A DNA stretch of 64,000 nucleotides from Paenibacillus sp. 1011MAR3C5 (GCF_003591485.1 NZ_QZCF01000001.1:992001-1056000), one strand, 5' to 3'; shown: positions 27,865-37,269, counted from the stretch's first letter. Numbers and translations are program-made. Notes: generated by a model from the letters alone, not told the origin.

Positions 27865-30474
27865 ATGAAGCTGAAGAATAACGCCAGCCATATCAACCTG
27901 CTGAAAACAAAAATAACCGCTCCACGTCTCAGGGAGGGTCTGATTGAACGCAGCCGTTTGCTGCAACAGCTGAACCGAAGCTTGGAGGGCAAGCTTACGG
28001 TCATATGCGCCCCTGCAGGCTTCGGCAAATCCACCTTGCTCGGGCAATGGGCCCGCAGCTTGGATTCCCGCACGGCGTGGCTCTCTCTTGATATGCTCGA
28101 TAATGACGCTGTCCGCTTCTGGAGATATGCGGCTGCGGCTCTATCCGGCTCGCTGCCGGAAGCAACGGCCGTTCGAATCGAGTCGCTTGCTCATACGCTG
28201 CCGCATGCCTCCCTGTATACCTTTATCGATGCCTTAATGAACGAGCTTCACGAGCTGGATCATACCCTTGCGCTTATTCTGGATGACTATCATGTCATTA
28301 CCGATCAGCATATTCACGACAGCCTGTCCTACGCCATTGCGTATTTGCCTGCTCATGTTCATCTAGTGGTAGCGAGCCGAACCGAGCTGCCTTTCTCTAC
28401 AAGCAGGTGGCTGGCCCTGGGTGAGCTGACTGTTCTGTCTATCCATACGATGCAATTCGATGAAGGAGAAGCAGAGGCGTTTTATAGCAAAACGCATAAC
28501 CTCTCTCTGTCTAAGGCGCATATCCAAAGCCTTCATCAACGGACAGAAGGCTGGGTAACCGGCATGCAGCTTGCAGCCGTATCGCTTGCCCAGACAGCGG
28601 AACGAGACCGCTATATTGAACAATTCCAGGGAAGCGAACGCAGCGTATCCGATTATCTGTTCGCAGAAGTATTCAGCTCGCTGCCGGAAGACATTCAGAA
28701 GTTCCTGCTGCGCTCCTCCATCCTGAAGCGGATGGACGCAGAGCTGGCTGGCACAGTAACGATGAATCCCAATAGCGCAGCTGTGTTGTCTTGGCTGGAA
28801 GCCAATCATCTATTTGTTCTGCCAATTGACCTCCACGGGGTCTGGTACCGGTATCATCCTTTGTTCGCGGAGTTTCTTAGCAAAATGCTTGAGCGTAACG
28901 AAAAAGATAGCTGGCTGGAGTCTCATAGACGAGCCAGCATCAGCCATTCTGAGCGCGGCATGATCGACGACGCCATCGACCATGCGATTGCCGCCGGGGA
29001 ATACGGGCTGATGGAACAGCTCCTGGAGACGCATGTCGGGGATATTTTAAGGCAAGGGGAGTTTCGGAAAGTACTCCGGTGGTTCGAAAGCAAGCCGGCC
29101 GAAGCGGTGTCTTCGCCTGAATGGTCCATCCTGTACATCTTCATTCTCACGGTGACCGGCCATATTGAGCGGGCCGGCCAGCTCTTGCTTTCCTTGGAAG
29201 CACAGGCAGCTGCCATTGAAGACAGGCAGCGCTTGAAGTCTATTCATAGCGGCATATTCTTCGTCCGGTCCAACATCCTCTTTTTTGGCGGCGATTACGA
29301 GGAATGGCTTTCATTTACAACACGTTTAAAGGAGGGGTTGACACGCGATAATGTCGTCTTCTACGGCTATAACTTCAACGTGACGGAACCGCAGCTGAAC
29401 CGGACGATTATTGGACTCAAAGGCATTCTCTCCAAGGAAGTGGAGACCATTGGTCTCCGATTCAGTCAAGCGCTCGAGTCGATGGGCTGGAAGAACTCCT
29501 TGTTTAATTTGTACGTAAAGCTCTCGATATGCGAAGGCTACTATGAATGGAATCGGCTTCAGGAGTGCCAGGAGCTTCTCCATCAGATTGGCGCATACAA
29601 AGACATCGAAGATACGCCCGGCCTGTTTATTCCTTATCGGATTCTTCAGGCACGATTGTACTTGGCTGAGGGACATGAGCAGCTTGCTTATGACTGGATT
29701 GCCGAGGGCATGGAAGTGGCGATTTATTATTCAGATATGCGCTGGTTCAGAGCGCTGCGCGCCTTCCTCATCCGCTTGCATCTGTACGTTCATGCTGTTG
29801 GAGCAGCCAAGCAGGCAGCCGAACTGCTGCACTTGTCCGGAAAGGCGCATCCCACTTTGAACCGGGAATTCGAATATTTATCGCTGGCGCGGCTGCTCAT
29901 CAGACAGAAGAAATCGTCACAGGCGCTGCAGCTATTAGCAAGGCTTAAACCGCAAGCGGAGCGTGAGGGCATTGTCGCAAGCATCGTGGAGATCTCCTTG
30001 CTTGCAGCGATCGCCGAGCGCCAGCGCGGTCAGCGCAAAGCCGCAATGAGCCGGCTGGGAGAAGCGCTCGCTATCGCTCAAGGAATGGATTACGCTCGAA
30101 GCTTCCTGGATGAAGGACAGCCGGCTGCCGAGCTTCTAAGCGACTATGTGCGGTTCAGACCTAGTCATAATCAGCAGAATCCGGAGGACTCGACCGCAGT
30201 CTATGCCCGTTCCCTTCTGCAAGCGTTTCGGAGCGATCGGCCATCGCCGGAATCATCAGCACCGCAAGCATCGGCCGATCAGAAGCCATTGACCGAGAGC
30301 GAGCTCGGCTTGCTAAGACTGATTTGCGAGGGTTCGTCGAACAAGCAGATTGCCTCGGAGCTCGCACTCTCCGAAGGAACGGTGCGTGTCTATCTGTCGC
30401 GTCTCTACCATAAACTTGAGGTGTCCTCGCGCACGCAAGCCGTCTTGGCAGCACGCACCCGTGGCTTGTTCTAA
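27865..30474 (+). CDS. LuxR-family ATP-dependent activator (MalT/LAL type)
   Basis: About 869 residues. The N-terminal STAND NTPase part has Walker A APAGFGKSTLLGQWARSL and the Walker B-like LALILDDYHVI. A long helical repeat region senses the inducer. The C-terminal LuxR helix-turn-helix reads LTESELGLLRLICEGSSNKQ and LSEGTVRVYLSRLYHKLEV. ATG at 27865 follows GGAGG; a TTG at 27844 lies before that signal. It is divergent from the giant SLH gene with a 179-base gap between them, so that gene is its most obvious target. The inducer is unknown. Confidence 0.92.
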   Translation: MKLKNNASHINLLKTKITAPRLREGLIERSRLLQQLNRSLEGKLTVICAPAGFGKSTLLGQWARSLDSRTAWLSLDMLDNDAVRFWRYAAAALSGSLPEATAVRIESLAHTLPHASLYTFIDALMNELHELDHTLALILDDYHVITDQHIHDSLSYAIAYLPAHVHLVVASRTELPFSTSRWLALGELTVLSIHTMQFDEGEAEAFYSKTHNLSLSKAHIQSLHQRTEGWVTGMQLAAVSLAQTAERDRYIEQFQGSERSVSDYLFAEVFSSLPEDIQKFLLRSSILKRMDAELAGTVTMNPNSAAVLSWLEANHLFVLPIDLHGVWYRYHPLFAEFLSKMLERNEKDSWLESHRRASISHSERGMIDDAIDHAIAAGEYGLMEQLLETHVGDILRQGEFRKVLRWFESKPAEAVSSPEWSILYIFILTVTGHIERAGQLLLSLEAQAAAIEDRQRLKSIHSGIFFVRSNILFFGGDYEEWLSFTTRLKEGLTRDNVVFYGYNFNVTEPQLNRTIIGLKGILSKEVETIGLRFSQALESMGWKNSLFNLYVKLSICEGYYEWNRLQECQELLHQIGAYKDIEDTPGLFIPYRILQARLYLAEGHEQLAYDWIAEGMEVAIYYSDMRWFRALRAFLIRLHLYVHAVGAAKQAAELLHLSGKAHPTLNREFEYLSLARLLIRQKKSSQALQLLARLKPQAEREGIVASIVEISLLAAIAERQRGQRKAAMSRLGEALAIAQGMDYARSFLDEGQPAAELLSDYVRFRPSHNQQNPEDSTAVYARSLLQAFRSDRPSPESSAPQASADQKPLTESELGLLRLICEGSSNKQIASELALSEGTVRVYLSRLYHKLEVSSRTQAVLAARTRGLF

Positions 30475-30481
30475 TACTAAA

Positions 30482-30516
30482 AAAACGCTGAATGTCCCAA
30501 GTGCATTCAGCGTTTT
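30482..30516 (+). terminator. Terminator of the MalT-like gene
   Basis: A 13-bp perfect stem (30482-30494 with 30504-30516) ends in TTTT followed by CTTGT. It begins 8 bases after the stop. The 200 bases that follow, up to the histidine kinase stop at 30718, hold nothing I can support. Confidence 0.88.
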
Positions 30517-30717
30517 CTTGTATACAAATAGCCTTTCCATGCCTGGCTCGCTCGCTATCACGAATATTGCCAAGAGCCCGCTGCCGGTTATTCTGCATCC
30601 ACAGCTAGATACAATCCGTTCGATAGATGAACGTCTCCTCCCATTGGCTCTTCTCCATGCTCTCATCTCATCCACGCGCTTACTGCCGCATATCCCGCAA
30701 AAAGCCCTCAGGATGAA

Positions 30718-32088
30718 TCATCCTAAGAGCTTATTTTCATTATGGAGGGCCGTCTTTTCAACGGGAGCATAGGCGGGAAGCCATCCTGTCAATTGTGCTC
30801 CACCATCTGTGTGATTGCTGACCGCAAGCTCGCCGCCATGTCGCCGGACAATGCGCTGGGCGATCGTAAGTCCTAGACCGCTGCCCCCCGTCGAGCGGTT
30901 TCTGGATGTTTCTCCCCGGTAGAGAGGCTCGAATGCACGCTGCAGCTCCTCCTCCGCGAAGCCTGGGCCTGGATCATGAATGGCGAATGTCACTCGGCGT
31001 TCCGCTTTGCCGCAATGAACAAAAATGCCGCCTTCCGGAGGCGTATGTCTAACGGCATTGTCCAGTAGATTGCTAATTGCACGCTCCAGCAAGTGCGCAT
31101 CACCGCTTACGATACACCCTTCCGGCAATTCGCTGGTGAAGGAAATATCCTTATGCCTAGCTGCCGGGCTAACACTATCTAGCGACTTCCGAATGACAGA
31201 AGCCAGATCAGCCGATTCCTGCTTCAATGACGACTCCGCATATTCCATTTTCGTAAAGGTAAACAAATCTTCCACCAATCGGTCCAACTGCGCCGACTTC
31301 TCCTTGCAGACCGCCAAGTAACGCGCCGCTTTCTCCGGAGATTTGGCAATTCCCTGCTCTAGTCCGTCGAGATACCCCCGCAAGGCGAACAGCGGCGTGC
31401 GCAAGTCATGGGCGACTGCTGCAATAACGAATCGTCTTTCCTCCTCCAGCTCCGCTTGTTTCCGGTAGGCGGTCTGCATGCCCTTCACCATCACGTCAAA
31501 GCCGTCGCGGACCTCGGCGATTTCCGTCATTCTCGTCTGCGGCAGCTGAACATCCCAATCCCCGTCGGCAATTTGCCTGGCGGCAGCGCTCATCCTCTCT
31601 AGCGGCCTTAAGAGAAATCTTCGCATTTCCATCCCGATGATAATGAAAGCAAACAGCAAACCCGCAAGCGCCGACATCACCGGAGTCTGATTGGACCTTG
31701 GCAGATAAAGGATCGCCTTGCCAAGCAGCTGCCCGCTCTCCATAATCGTATACCGTTCTGTCGAAGCCCGCGAGCCTCGGCGATCCGGGTTCGACCGGTA
31801 GATGTCGGCGCCAGTTTCAGTCTGAAGGGACACATCTATCTTCGTAGGCTTAAGCTGCTTTTGAAGCTGGCTTTGCCAGTCGGCATCCGTCCACTTGGCT
31901 GTGCCTGCTTCGATGAAGGCCACCACTTCGTTTAGTTGGCTTTGCAGCGCTTCATCCTGCTGACGGCTATTCATGAAGCTAAGCGTCTGGTTCTCCAGGA
32001 AATAAGCTGTTACATAGAAGATCCAGGGCAACAAGAGGAGGAGGAGAAAACACAGCACCAGGAATGAGCGAATACGAAGCGTTCTCAT
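30718..32088 (-). CDS. Sensor histidine kinase, OmpR-partner type
   Basis: About 456 residues. One membrane segment near residue 10-30, an extracellular domain, a second segment (ALAGLLFAFIIIGMEM), then a HAMP domain (RPLERMSAAARQIADGDWDV), HisKA (AAVAHDLRTPLFALRGYLDG) and HATPase (NLLDNAVRHTPP, DPGPGFAEEEL, GGSGLGLTIAQRIVRRHGG). ATG at 32088 has GGAGG 6 nt upstream; that signal lies inside the end of the preceding regulator gene, whose stop is one base before the ATG. The pair is therefore co-translated. The signal is unknown. Confidence 0.93.
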   Translation of the reverse strand: MRTLRIRSFLVLCFLLLLLLPWIFYVTAYFLENQTLSFMNSRQQDEALQSQLNEVVAFIEAGTAKWTDADWQSQLQKQLKPTKIDVSLQTETGADIYRSNPDRRGSRASTERYTIMESGQLLGKAILYLPRSNQTPVMSALAGLLFAFIIIGMEMRRFLLRPLERMSAAARQIADGDWDVQLPQTRMTEIAEVRDGFDVMVKGMQTAYRKQAELEEERRFVIAAVAHDLRTPLFALRGYLDGLEQGIAKSPEKAARYLAVCKEKSAQLDRLVEDLFTFTKMEYAESSLKQESADLASVIRKSLDSVSPAARHKDISFTSELPEGCIVSGDAHLLERAISNLLDNAVRHTPPEGGIFVHCGKAERRVTFAIHDPGPGFAEEELQRAFEPLYRGETSRNRSTGGSGLGLTIAQRIVRRHGGELAVSNHTDGGAQLTGWLPAYAPVEKTALHNENKLLG

Positions 32089-32089
32089 C

Positions 32090-32776
32090 TTATCCTCCTT
32101 CAAAGCGGTATCCGACTCCCCACACGTTGACCAGCAGCTGCGGCTGATTCGGATCAACCTCAATTTTCTCGCGCAGCCGGCTGAGATGCACCCGAATCGT
32201 ATGCTTGTCGCCTACCCCGTCCCAGAACTTGTCCAGCAGCTGCTCATACGAAAAGACTTGCCGGGGATGCTCGGCGAATAACCGAAGCAGGTCATACTCC
32301 TTAGGGGTAAGCACTGCTATCTCGCCATTTACGGTCACTTCTCTAGCCGTCAAATGAATACGGAGCCGACCGTAATCCAGAATGCTCTCTGCCGCAGATT
32401 TCCGGGTTGAGGTACGGCGCAATACCGCTTTGACTCTGGCGACGATCTCGCCGGGTGAAGCGGTCTTGACGATATAATCGTCTCCTCCCAGCGTAAGTCC
32501 CCGGATCTTGTCCACATCGTCGCTGCGCGCACTTAGGAACAGGACTGGAACGTCGCTGTCCTTCCGCAGCCGGCGGCATAGCTCAAATCCGTTTTCGCCC
32601 GGCATCATAATATCAAGAACGATGCAATCAACCTCATGCTGCTGGAACAAGCCCCATGCATGATCGGCGTCGCAAGCGGTTATTACGTTAAATTGTTCAT
32701 GCTCCAAAAAATCTCTAAGCAATTCTACGATACTCCGGTCATCGTCTACGACGAGAACCGTCTGCGCCTCAGCCAT
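32090..32776 (-). CDS. Response regulator, OmpR/PhoB type
   Basis: 228 residues: receiver domain (VLVVDDDRSIVELLRDFLEH, phospho-acceptor in CIVLDIMMPGENGFEL, switch Lys in GGDDYIVKTASP) and a winged-helix DNA-binding domain (LTPKEYDLLRLFAEHPRQVF, HTIRVHLSRLREKIE, VNVWGVGYRF). One residue is unusual: KTASP in place of the common KPF after the conserved lysine. It is the first gene of a two-gene operon with the kinase. AAGGTGG precedes ATG at 32776. The regulon cannot be inferred. Confidence 0.94.
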   Translation of the reverse strand: MAEAQTVLVVDDDRSIVELLRDFLEHEQFNVITACDADHAWGLFQQHEVDCIVLDIMMPGENGFELCRRLRKDSDVPVLFLSARSDDVDKIRGLTLGGDDYIVKTASPGEIVARVKAVLRRTSTRKSAAESILDYGRLRIHLTAREVTVNGEIAVLTPKEYDLLRLFAEHPRQVFSYEQLLDKFWDGVGDKHTIRVHLSRLREKIEVDPNQPQLLVNVWGVGYRFEGG

Positions 32777-32953
32777 CCATATCCCACCTTCAACACCTAG
32801 TTTAACATCATTCCGAACTGCGCAATCAACTCACAGCATATTGTGATGCTTTGTTTATCATTTCGTGACCTTTTTGCCGCTTGGATTGAGAGACTCATTT
32901 GGTAAGTTAATAGCAGCAACAACGGAAGTGAAGTTCAAGAGGAGGTATTATGC

Positions 32954-33985
32954 ATGAAAAATGTCCAAATTCTCTTATTCGATGGATTCGACCTGCTGGA
33001 TGCGCTGGCCCCTTATGAGGTGTTTCACGCTGCTGCCATGTATGCCGATGACGCGATTCGCGTAGAACTGGTTACGGCCGAGGGACCCAGAATTGTAGCC
33101 AGCGGCACCAATGGGCTTCGGATAGAAGCGACCGGGGTCCTGAACCCGGAGCAAGCGGATATCATTCTAGTTCCTGGCGCTTCAGGCCAAGTAGAAGGAG
33201 ACGGTCCCGATACGATCCCAGCCATCTTGAATCGGGCTATGCAGACAGATCTGACAAGTAAAGTCGAGCAGGCGCTCCGGCAGTTGGACACCATTGTCGT
33301 TACCGTTTGCGGCGGCTCGCTGCTTCTTGCGATGGGCGGCTTGCTGGAAGGCAGACCGGCAGTGACCCATCATTTGGGTATGGAGGTGCTGGGAGCAACA
33401 GGCGCTATTCCAGTCCAGGCCCGTGTCGTGGATGACGGCAATCTGATTACAGGCGGCGGTGTGACCTCCGGAATCGATGTTGCGCTATATACGGTGGAGC
33501 GGGAGCTTGGGCCGCGTATCGCGCATGCGGTTGAGCAGCTGTTCGAATATGAACGCCGGGGCACGGCATGGAGGAATACCGGAATGTCGCCAGCCCAGCA
33601 AGCCCCAAGCAAAGAGAACGCGAGCATTCAAGAGTCTGATATATCGGTACAGAAAGAAGGGATGGATCAGGTGCCCTCACAAGCTTCTTCCTTCGACGGA
33701 GAATGGGATACGACGATTGCCACTCCGGTAGGCAAGCTTCAAGTTAAACTTTTTATTACCTCAAGCAACGGCCTCATTCGGGGAAAGGCAATTCAAGACA
33801 ATGAGACAGCGGAATTTATCGACCCTGTACTGCACGGGAATAAGCTGGTTTGGTCGCTTCGCATTACGAAGCCTATGCGCTTAAATCTCAGGTTCGAGGT
33901 CGAAACGGTCGGCAACCGGATGACAGGTGTGGCCAAGGCTGGCATTCTGCCCGCTTCCAAACTAACAGGAGAGCGAATTTCTTAA
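32954..33985 (+). CDS. DJ-1/PfpI family protein fused to a C-terminal beta-barrel-like domain
   Basis: 343 residues. The first 200 form a class I glutamine amidotransferase-like DJ-1/PfpI domain: ILLFDGFDLLDALAPYEVF at the start and the nucleophile elbow VVTVCGGSLLLAMGG with its cysteine. It resembles isonitrile hydratase and ThiJ-like proteins. A polar linker (about 205-245) joins it to about 100 residues beginning FDGEWDTTIATPVGKLQVKL and ending in GVAKAGILPASKLTGERI. That is a small all-beta domain seen attached to varied enzymes. GAGGAGG precedes ATG. The DUF2306 gene starts one base after its stop. Confidence 0.85.
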   Translation: MKNVQILLFDGFDLLDALAPYEVFHAAAMYADDAIRVELVTAEGPRIVASGTNGLRIEATGVLNPEQADIILVPGASGQVEGDGPDTIPAILNRAMQTDLTSKVEQALRQLDTIVVTVCGGSLLLAMGGLLEGRPAVTHHLGMEVLGATGAIPVQARVVDDGNLITGGGVTSGIDVALYTVERELGPRIAHAVEQLFEYERRGTAWRNTGMSPAQQAPSKENASIQESDISVQKEGMDQVPSQASSFDGEWDTTIATPVGKLQVKLFITSSNGLIRGKAIQDNETAEFIDPVLHGNKLVWSLRITKPMRLNLRFEVETVGNRMTGVAKAGILPASKLTGERIS

Positions 33986-33986
33986 T

Positions 33987-34625
33987 ATGAATAAACGAAT
34001 ATCGCTATATGGTTTGTTAGTTGCCGTCAGTATCCTATTTATCCTTTATGCGCTGGCCAAAAATTATTGGATCGACCCTGAGGCGGGCAGCTTTCTCAGC
34101 TATAAAACCGATCTTAAGCGCGAGCTGAAACTTCCCGTCTGGCTGAACGTGATGTACATTCATGTCGCCTTTGCATGTATCGCAATGGCTTCGGGTCTTA
34201 TCAACTTTTCTGCGCGCTTTCTGCTGCTTTACCGCAAGCTTCACCGCATGAACGGCTACCTGTACATCGTATCCGTCCTGATCGTTGTGATTACTTCCGG
34301 TTACATGGCTCCTTACGCCACGGGAGGGAAAATAAGCAGCATGGGCTTCAATCTGCTCAATATCCTATGGCCGATTATTACGATTACTGCGCTCGTGCAA
34401 ATCAAGAAGAAACAAATGATCAAGCACCGGAACTGGATGATTCGCAGCTATGCCTTCTGTTTCACCAACATGCTGATCCATCTAATCGCAGCTTTGTTCC
34501 ATCAAGGATTCGGGTTCTTGTACCCGGAAAGCTACACCATTGGCATATACGGCTCGATTGCGCTTCTGCTGATTATCCCGGAAGTCATCATCCGAATCAT
34601 CGGCCAGCCTCAAGCTAACCAGTAG
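33987..34625 (+). CDS. DUF2306-type membrane protein
   Basis: 212 residues with about six hydrophobic segments. Histidines sit in or near them (MYIHVAFACIAMASGLINF, KLHRMNGYLYIVSVLIVV, IKHRNWMIRSYAFCF, HLIAALFHQGF), the pattern of DUF2306, a family suspected of binding heme. It follows the DJ-1 fusion gene by one base, with a GAGAG-containing ribosome site inside that gene, so the two form one operon and probably work together. No function is known. Confidence 0.85.
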   Translation: MNKRISLYGLLVAVSILFILYALAKNYWIDPEAGSFLSYKTDLKRELKLPVWLNVMYIHVAFACIAMASGLINFSARFLLLYRKLHRMNGYLYIVSVLIVVITSGYMAPYATGGKISSMGFNLLNILWPIITITALVQIKKKQMIKHRNWMIRSYAFCFTNMLIHLIAALFHQGFGFLYPESYTIGIYGSIALLLIIPEVIIRIIGQPQANQ

Positions 34626-34685
34626 CCCCGTTCAAACATCACCAAGGATGACGGATGCCGCGCGCGTGCTGCCTTTGAAATAAAA

Positions 34686-34715
34686 CAGCCCTTCACCATA
34701 CGAGGTGAAGGGCTG
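34686..34715. terminator. Bidirectional terminator between DUF2306 and Dabb genes
   Basis: A perfect 12-bp stem (34686-34697 with 34704-34715) with a six-base loop lies between convergent genes. AAAA precedes it on the left. Confidence 0.82.
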
Positions 34716-34721
34716 AATTCG

Positions 34722-35027
34722 TTATTTCTGGTGAAGAATGAGGTCGATCTCTTGGAAGCGGCTAACCTGCTTCATCCACCGCTCCTGTACATATTGAACA
34801 TGTACCGGATGGTTATTATAACGTTCATACGCTTGTCCATCTTCAAAAACCATAGAGAAGCCGTAATCGAAATCAGCTTTCGGACTTACCTGGCGGAAAA
34901 CCTCAAATTGCTCTACGCCGGGTATTGCGGCCAGCTCATCCTTGCTAGTTTGCAAAAAAAGCTCAGCCTCTTCATTGTTCTTGCCCGAATGCAGTGAAAA
35001 CACAACCATATGCTTAATCGCGCTCAT
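34722..35027 (-). CDS. Dabb family stress-responsive protein
   Basis: 101 residues. It has the Dabb (dimeric alpha-beta barrel) pattern: IKHMVVFSLHSG at the start, GVEQFEVFRQVSPKADFDYG in the middle, and the closing HPVHVQYVQERWMKQVSRFQ. The family is cytoplasmic, dimeric and mostly uncharacterised; some members respond to stress. ATG at 35027 has GGAG about 8 nt upstream; the frame remains open to 35078, but that part lacks a ribosome site. Confidence 0.88.
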   Translation of the reverse strand: MSAIKHMVVFSLHSGKNNEEAELFLQTSKDELAAIPGVEQFEVFRQVSPKADFDYGFSMVFEDGQAYERYNNHPVHVQYVQERWMKQVSRFQEIDLILHQK

Positions 35028-35202
35028 GATCCTTCTCCTCCCTATTTGCCCTAGGTACTGCGTGCTTGATTGCATCATTGTACCATCCTGGCAAGTATCC
35101 CCATAAGCGCTGATTATGCAAAATAATTATGCATATATGACATAAGCTGTCGTATTCCTGGCTTTATAATGAGGCAGTATACGAAGAAAGGAGCTGAAGA
35201 AT

Positions 35203-36114
35203 ATGAAACCTTTATCCGGAAAAGTAGCTCTCGTAGCCGGAGGAACACGCGGCGCGGGCCGAGGCATCGCCATTGAACTGGGCGCCGCTGGCGCAACGGT
35301 CTATGTGACGGGCCGAACCACACGGGCGGAACGCTCGGAATACAATCGGCCTGAGACGATTGAAGATACGGCGGAACTGGTCGAACAGGCTGGCGGCACC
35401 GGCATCGCGGTACGGGTCGACCATCTTGACCCGCTACAGGTAGAAGCATTAATCGCTCAGATCGAGAGCGAGCATGGACGGCTGGACATCTTGGTCAATG
35501 ATATCTGGGGCGGCGAATATATGGTGGAATGGAATGTTCCCGTCTGGGAGCATTCGCTGGAAGGCGGTATGCGCATGCTGCGGCTGTCGATTGATACCCA
35601 TATTATTACGAGCCGTTATGCGCTGCCTCTCTTGATCCGCAATCCGGGCGGACTGGTCGTTGAGGTGACGGATGGCACTCAATCCTATAACGATGCCAAT
35701 TACAGGCTGTCCCTCTATTATGATCTGGCCAAGACATCGATTCTGCGGATGGCCAAATCGCTGGCACATGAGCTAACGCCTCATGGCTGCACCGCTCTCT
35801 CCGTTACACCCGGCTGGCTCCGCTCCGAGATTATGCTTGAGGTCTTTGGCGTAACCGAAGACAAATGGCAGGATGCGCTTGAGCGGGAGCCGCACTTCGC
35901 CATCTCGGAAACGCCGCGATATATCGGCCGCGGCATCGCTGCATTAGCGGGCGACCCGGATGTGTCTCGCTGGAGAGGACGATCAACTTCCAGCGGCGAG
36001 CTTGCCAAAATTTACGGCATTCATGACCTGGACGGCTCGCAGCCCGATGCCTGGCGCTACATTACAGAAGTGCAGGACGCCGGAAAACCGGCGGATGTAA
36101 CGGGATACCGTTAA
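35203..36114 (+). CDS. Short-chain dehydrogenase/reductase
   Basis: 303 residues. The Rossmann motif is GGTRGAGRGIAIELG, followed by VTGRTTRAERSE, the NAG-equivalent LVNDIWGGE and the catalytic pair in YYDLAKTSILRMAKSLAHEL (Tyr-x-x-x-Lys). It is longer than typical SDRs by about 40 residues at the C terminus and resembles the group annotated as SDR family oxidoreductases close to human DHRS1. AAAGGAG lies 9 nt before ATG. A TATAAT at 35165-35170 may be its -10 box. The substrate is unknown. Confidence 0.9.
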   Translation: MKPLSGKVALVAGGTRGAGRGIAIELGAAGATVYVTGRTTRAERSEYNRPETIEDTAELVEQAGGTGIAVRVDHLDPLQVEALIAQIESEHGRLDILVNDIWGGEYMVEWNVPVWEHSLEGGMRMLRLSIDTHIITSRYALPLLIRNPGGLVVEVTDGTQSYNDANYRLSLYYDLAKTSILRMAKSLAHELTPHGCTALSVTPGWLRSEIMLEVFGVTEDKWQDALEREPHFAISETPRYIGRGIAALAGDPDVSRWRGRSTSSGELAKIYGIHDLDGSQPDAWRYITEVQDAGKPADVTGYR

Positions 36115-36225
36115 GTATCCATTGGATGGCAGCAGGCTTGGGAGATGATTAACGCTCCCTTGCCTGTTGACAGCCATCTTAATCGCCAATATTATCGTCG
36201 CAATAAAAGTATATTGACGAATAAA

Positions 36226-36274
36226 AAACCGGAATACTTGTCCATTGCCAAGCAATGGGCTAGCGTTCCGGTTT
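36226..36274. terminator. Bidirectional terminator after the SDR gene
   Basis: A 9-bp outer stem (36226-36234 with 36266-36274) encloses a second stem (CCATTG/CAATGG). GCTTTT follows on the right and an A run precedes on the left, which suits both convergent genes. Confidence 0.82.
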
Positions 36275-36293
36275 GCTTTTACAGGGAGCTATA

Positions 36294-36773
36294 TTAATAC
36301 CCCATATCCTTTAATATCTTGGATAATGTACGCAGACGCTCGCCGATCAATTCGCCATCGTCGCTCAGCGCCTGGCTGAACAGCTTGATATCCTCATTAA
36401 TTCTCTCGTTGTCTGTACAGATCGCCACGGTCATGGCATCCCCTTGCAGACCTACCCGATCGATCACCGGCTGCTGCGGATCATATAGCTGGTCGTAGCG
36501 GTAAGCCTCCCGGAAGTGCGCCAGAGAGCTGCAAATCAGAACGGACAAATCGAGCACGCGATGAAGGGGCAGCTCCTCCGATTGCCTGGACCACTTCTCT
36601 CCCGTATATCGCCATACCTTGGCCGAAATATCGACCTTTCCTCTATCGTTCCATTGGGCCAGTCCCAAGGAAAGACCCTTCGCATCCGTATTCCCGGCCA
36701 TTCGGCCATCAACCTGCTCATAATTTTCGGATACAACTACAGGTTTATGCTTTAAGGTAGTAGGTATTTTCAT
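36294..36773 (-). CDS. Conserved hypothetical protein, DUF6530-like
   Basis: 159 residues, soluble, without a signal peptide. It begins KIPTTLKHKPVVVSENYEQV and contains LSLGLAQWNDRGKVDISAKV and RQSEELPLHRVLDLSVLICS, which I remember from proteins called DUF6530; the name is from memory. No catalytic motif is seen. GAGGGAG precedes ATG at 36773. It has its own promoter at 36827-36855. That promoter shares spacer sequence and operator repeats with the promoter of the ATPase/VWA operon just upstream, so all four genes are probably induced together. Confidence 0.7.
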   Translation of the reverse strand: MKIPTTLKHKPVVVSENYEQVDGRMAGNTDAKGLSLGLAQWNDRGKVDISAKVWRYTGEKWSRQSEELPLHRVLDLSVLICSSLAHFREAYRYDQLYDPQQPVIDRVGLQGDAMTVAICTDNERINEDIKLFSQALSDDGELIGERLRTLSKILKDMGY

Positions 36774-36797
36774 CTTTCTCCCTCTTTCCTTGTACCA

Positions 36798-36855
36798 ATT
36801 TACTCATTTACTAAATGACGGTTTCATCTTATCTTGGTTTTCAGTGCAAGTCAAT
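36798..36855 (-). promoter_or_regulatory. Promoter and operator of the DUF6530-like gene
   Basis: On the minus strand: -35 TTGACT (36855-36850), a 17-base spacer ending AAAACCAAGA, and -10 TAAGAT (36832-36827). Just downstream is the palindrome ATTTAGTAAAT (36817-36807) and a second AGTAAATT (36805-36798). The promoter at 39667-39695 has the same design. Confidence 0.75.
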
Positions 36856-36909
36856 TCATATACGGCAACACCCCGCCGATAGATCCATTGACGGGTAACG
36901 CACATACAT

Positions 36910-37269
36910 TTAATCCTTAGGAGGCTTGTTATATCCGCTTTCCCCGTAGGGCTGCAGCTTCTCCATCCACGGCTTTAAGATTTGCTTCCGCTCCCAGCGC
37001 ACATCGTCGACCTTGCTTGCGTCCTTCTGCTCCAGCACCTCATAGTCGAAGGCGTCAGAACCGAACTCTTTCCATTCCCTCTGAAGCTCTAGATTTGCAA
37101 ATCTCCCCATATCCAGCTGCATCTGCAGGGTCAACCATTTGTTTTTCAGATTGGGGTAGCTGTCGAGAAAGATTTTGCCGTTTATTTTATTTTTAATTTG
37201 GATGACGCCCATATACGTCTTGATTTGCTTATAGTCTTCAAGCAGCTCTTTGCGTTTATTCATATCCAT
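36910..37269 (-). CDS. GIY-YIG-like protein with degenerate active site
   Basis: 119 residues, soluble and basic. The fold pattern TYMGVIQIKNKINGKIFLDS followed by YPNLKNKW and FGSDAFDYEVLEQKD matches small Firmicutes proteins annotated as GIY-YIG nuclease family. The signature itself is not kept: GVI stands for GIY and FLD for YIG, and the arginine of the helix after it is missing. It may thus bind rather than cut nucleic acid. GAGGAGG precedes ATG at 37269. It is the third gene of the operon, 17 bases after the VWA stop. Confidence 0.75.
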   Translation of the reverse strand: MDMNKRKELLEDYKQIKTYMGVIQIKNKINGKIFLDSYPNLKNKWLTLQMQLDMGRFANLELQREWKEFGSDAFDYEVLEQKDASKVDDVRWERKQILKPWMEKLQPYGESGYNKPPKD

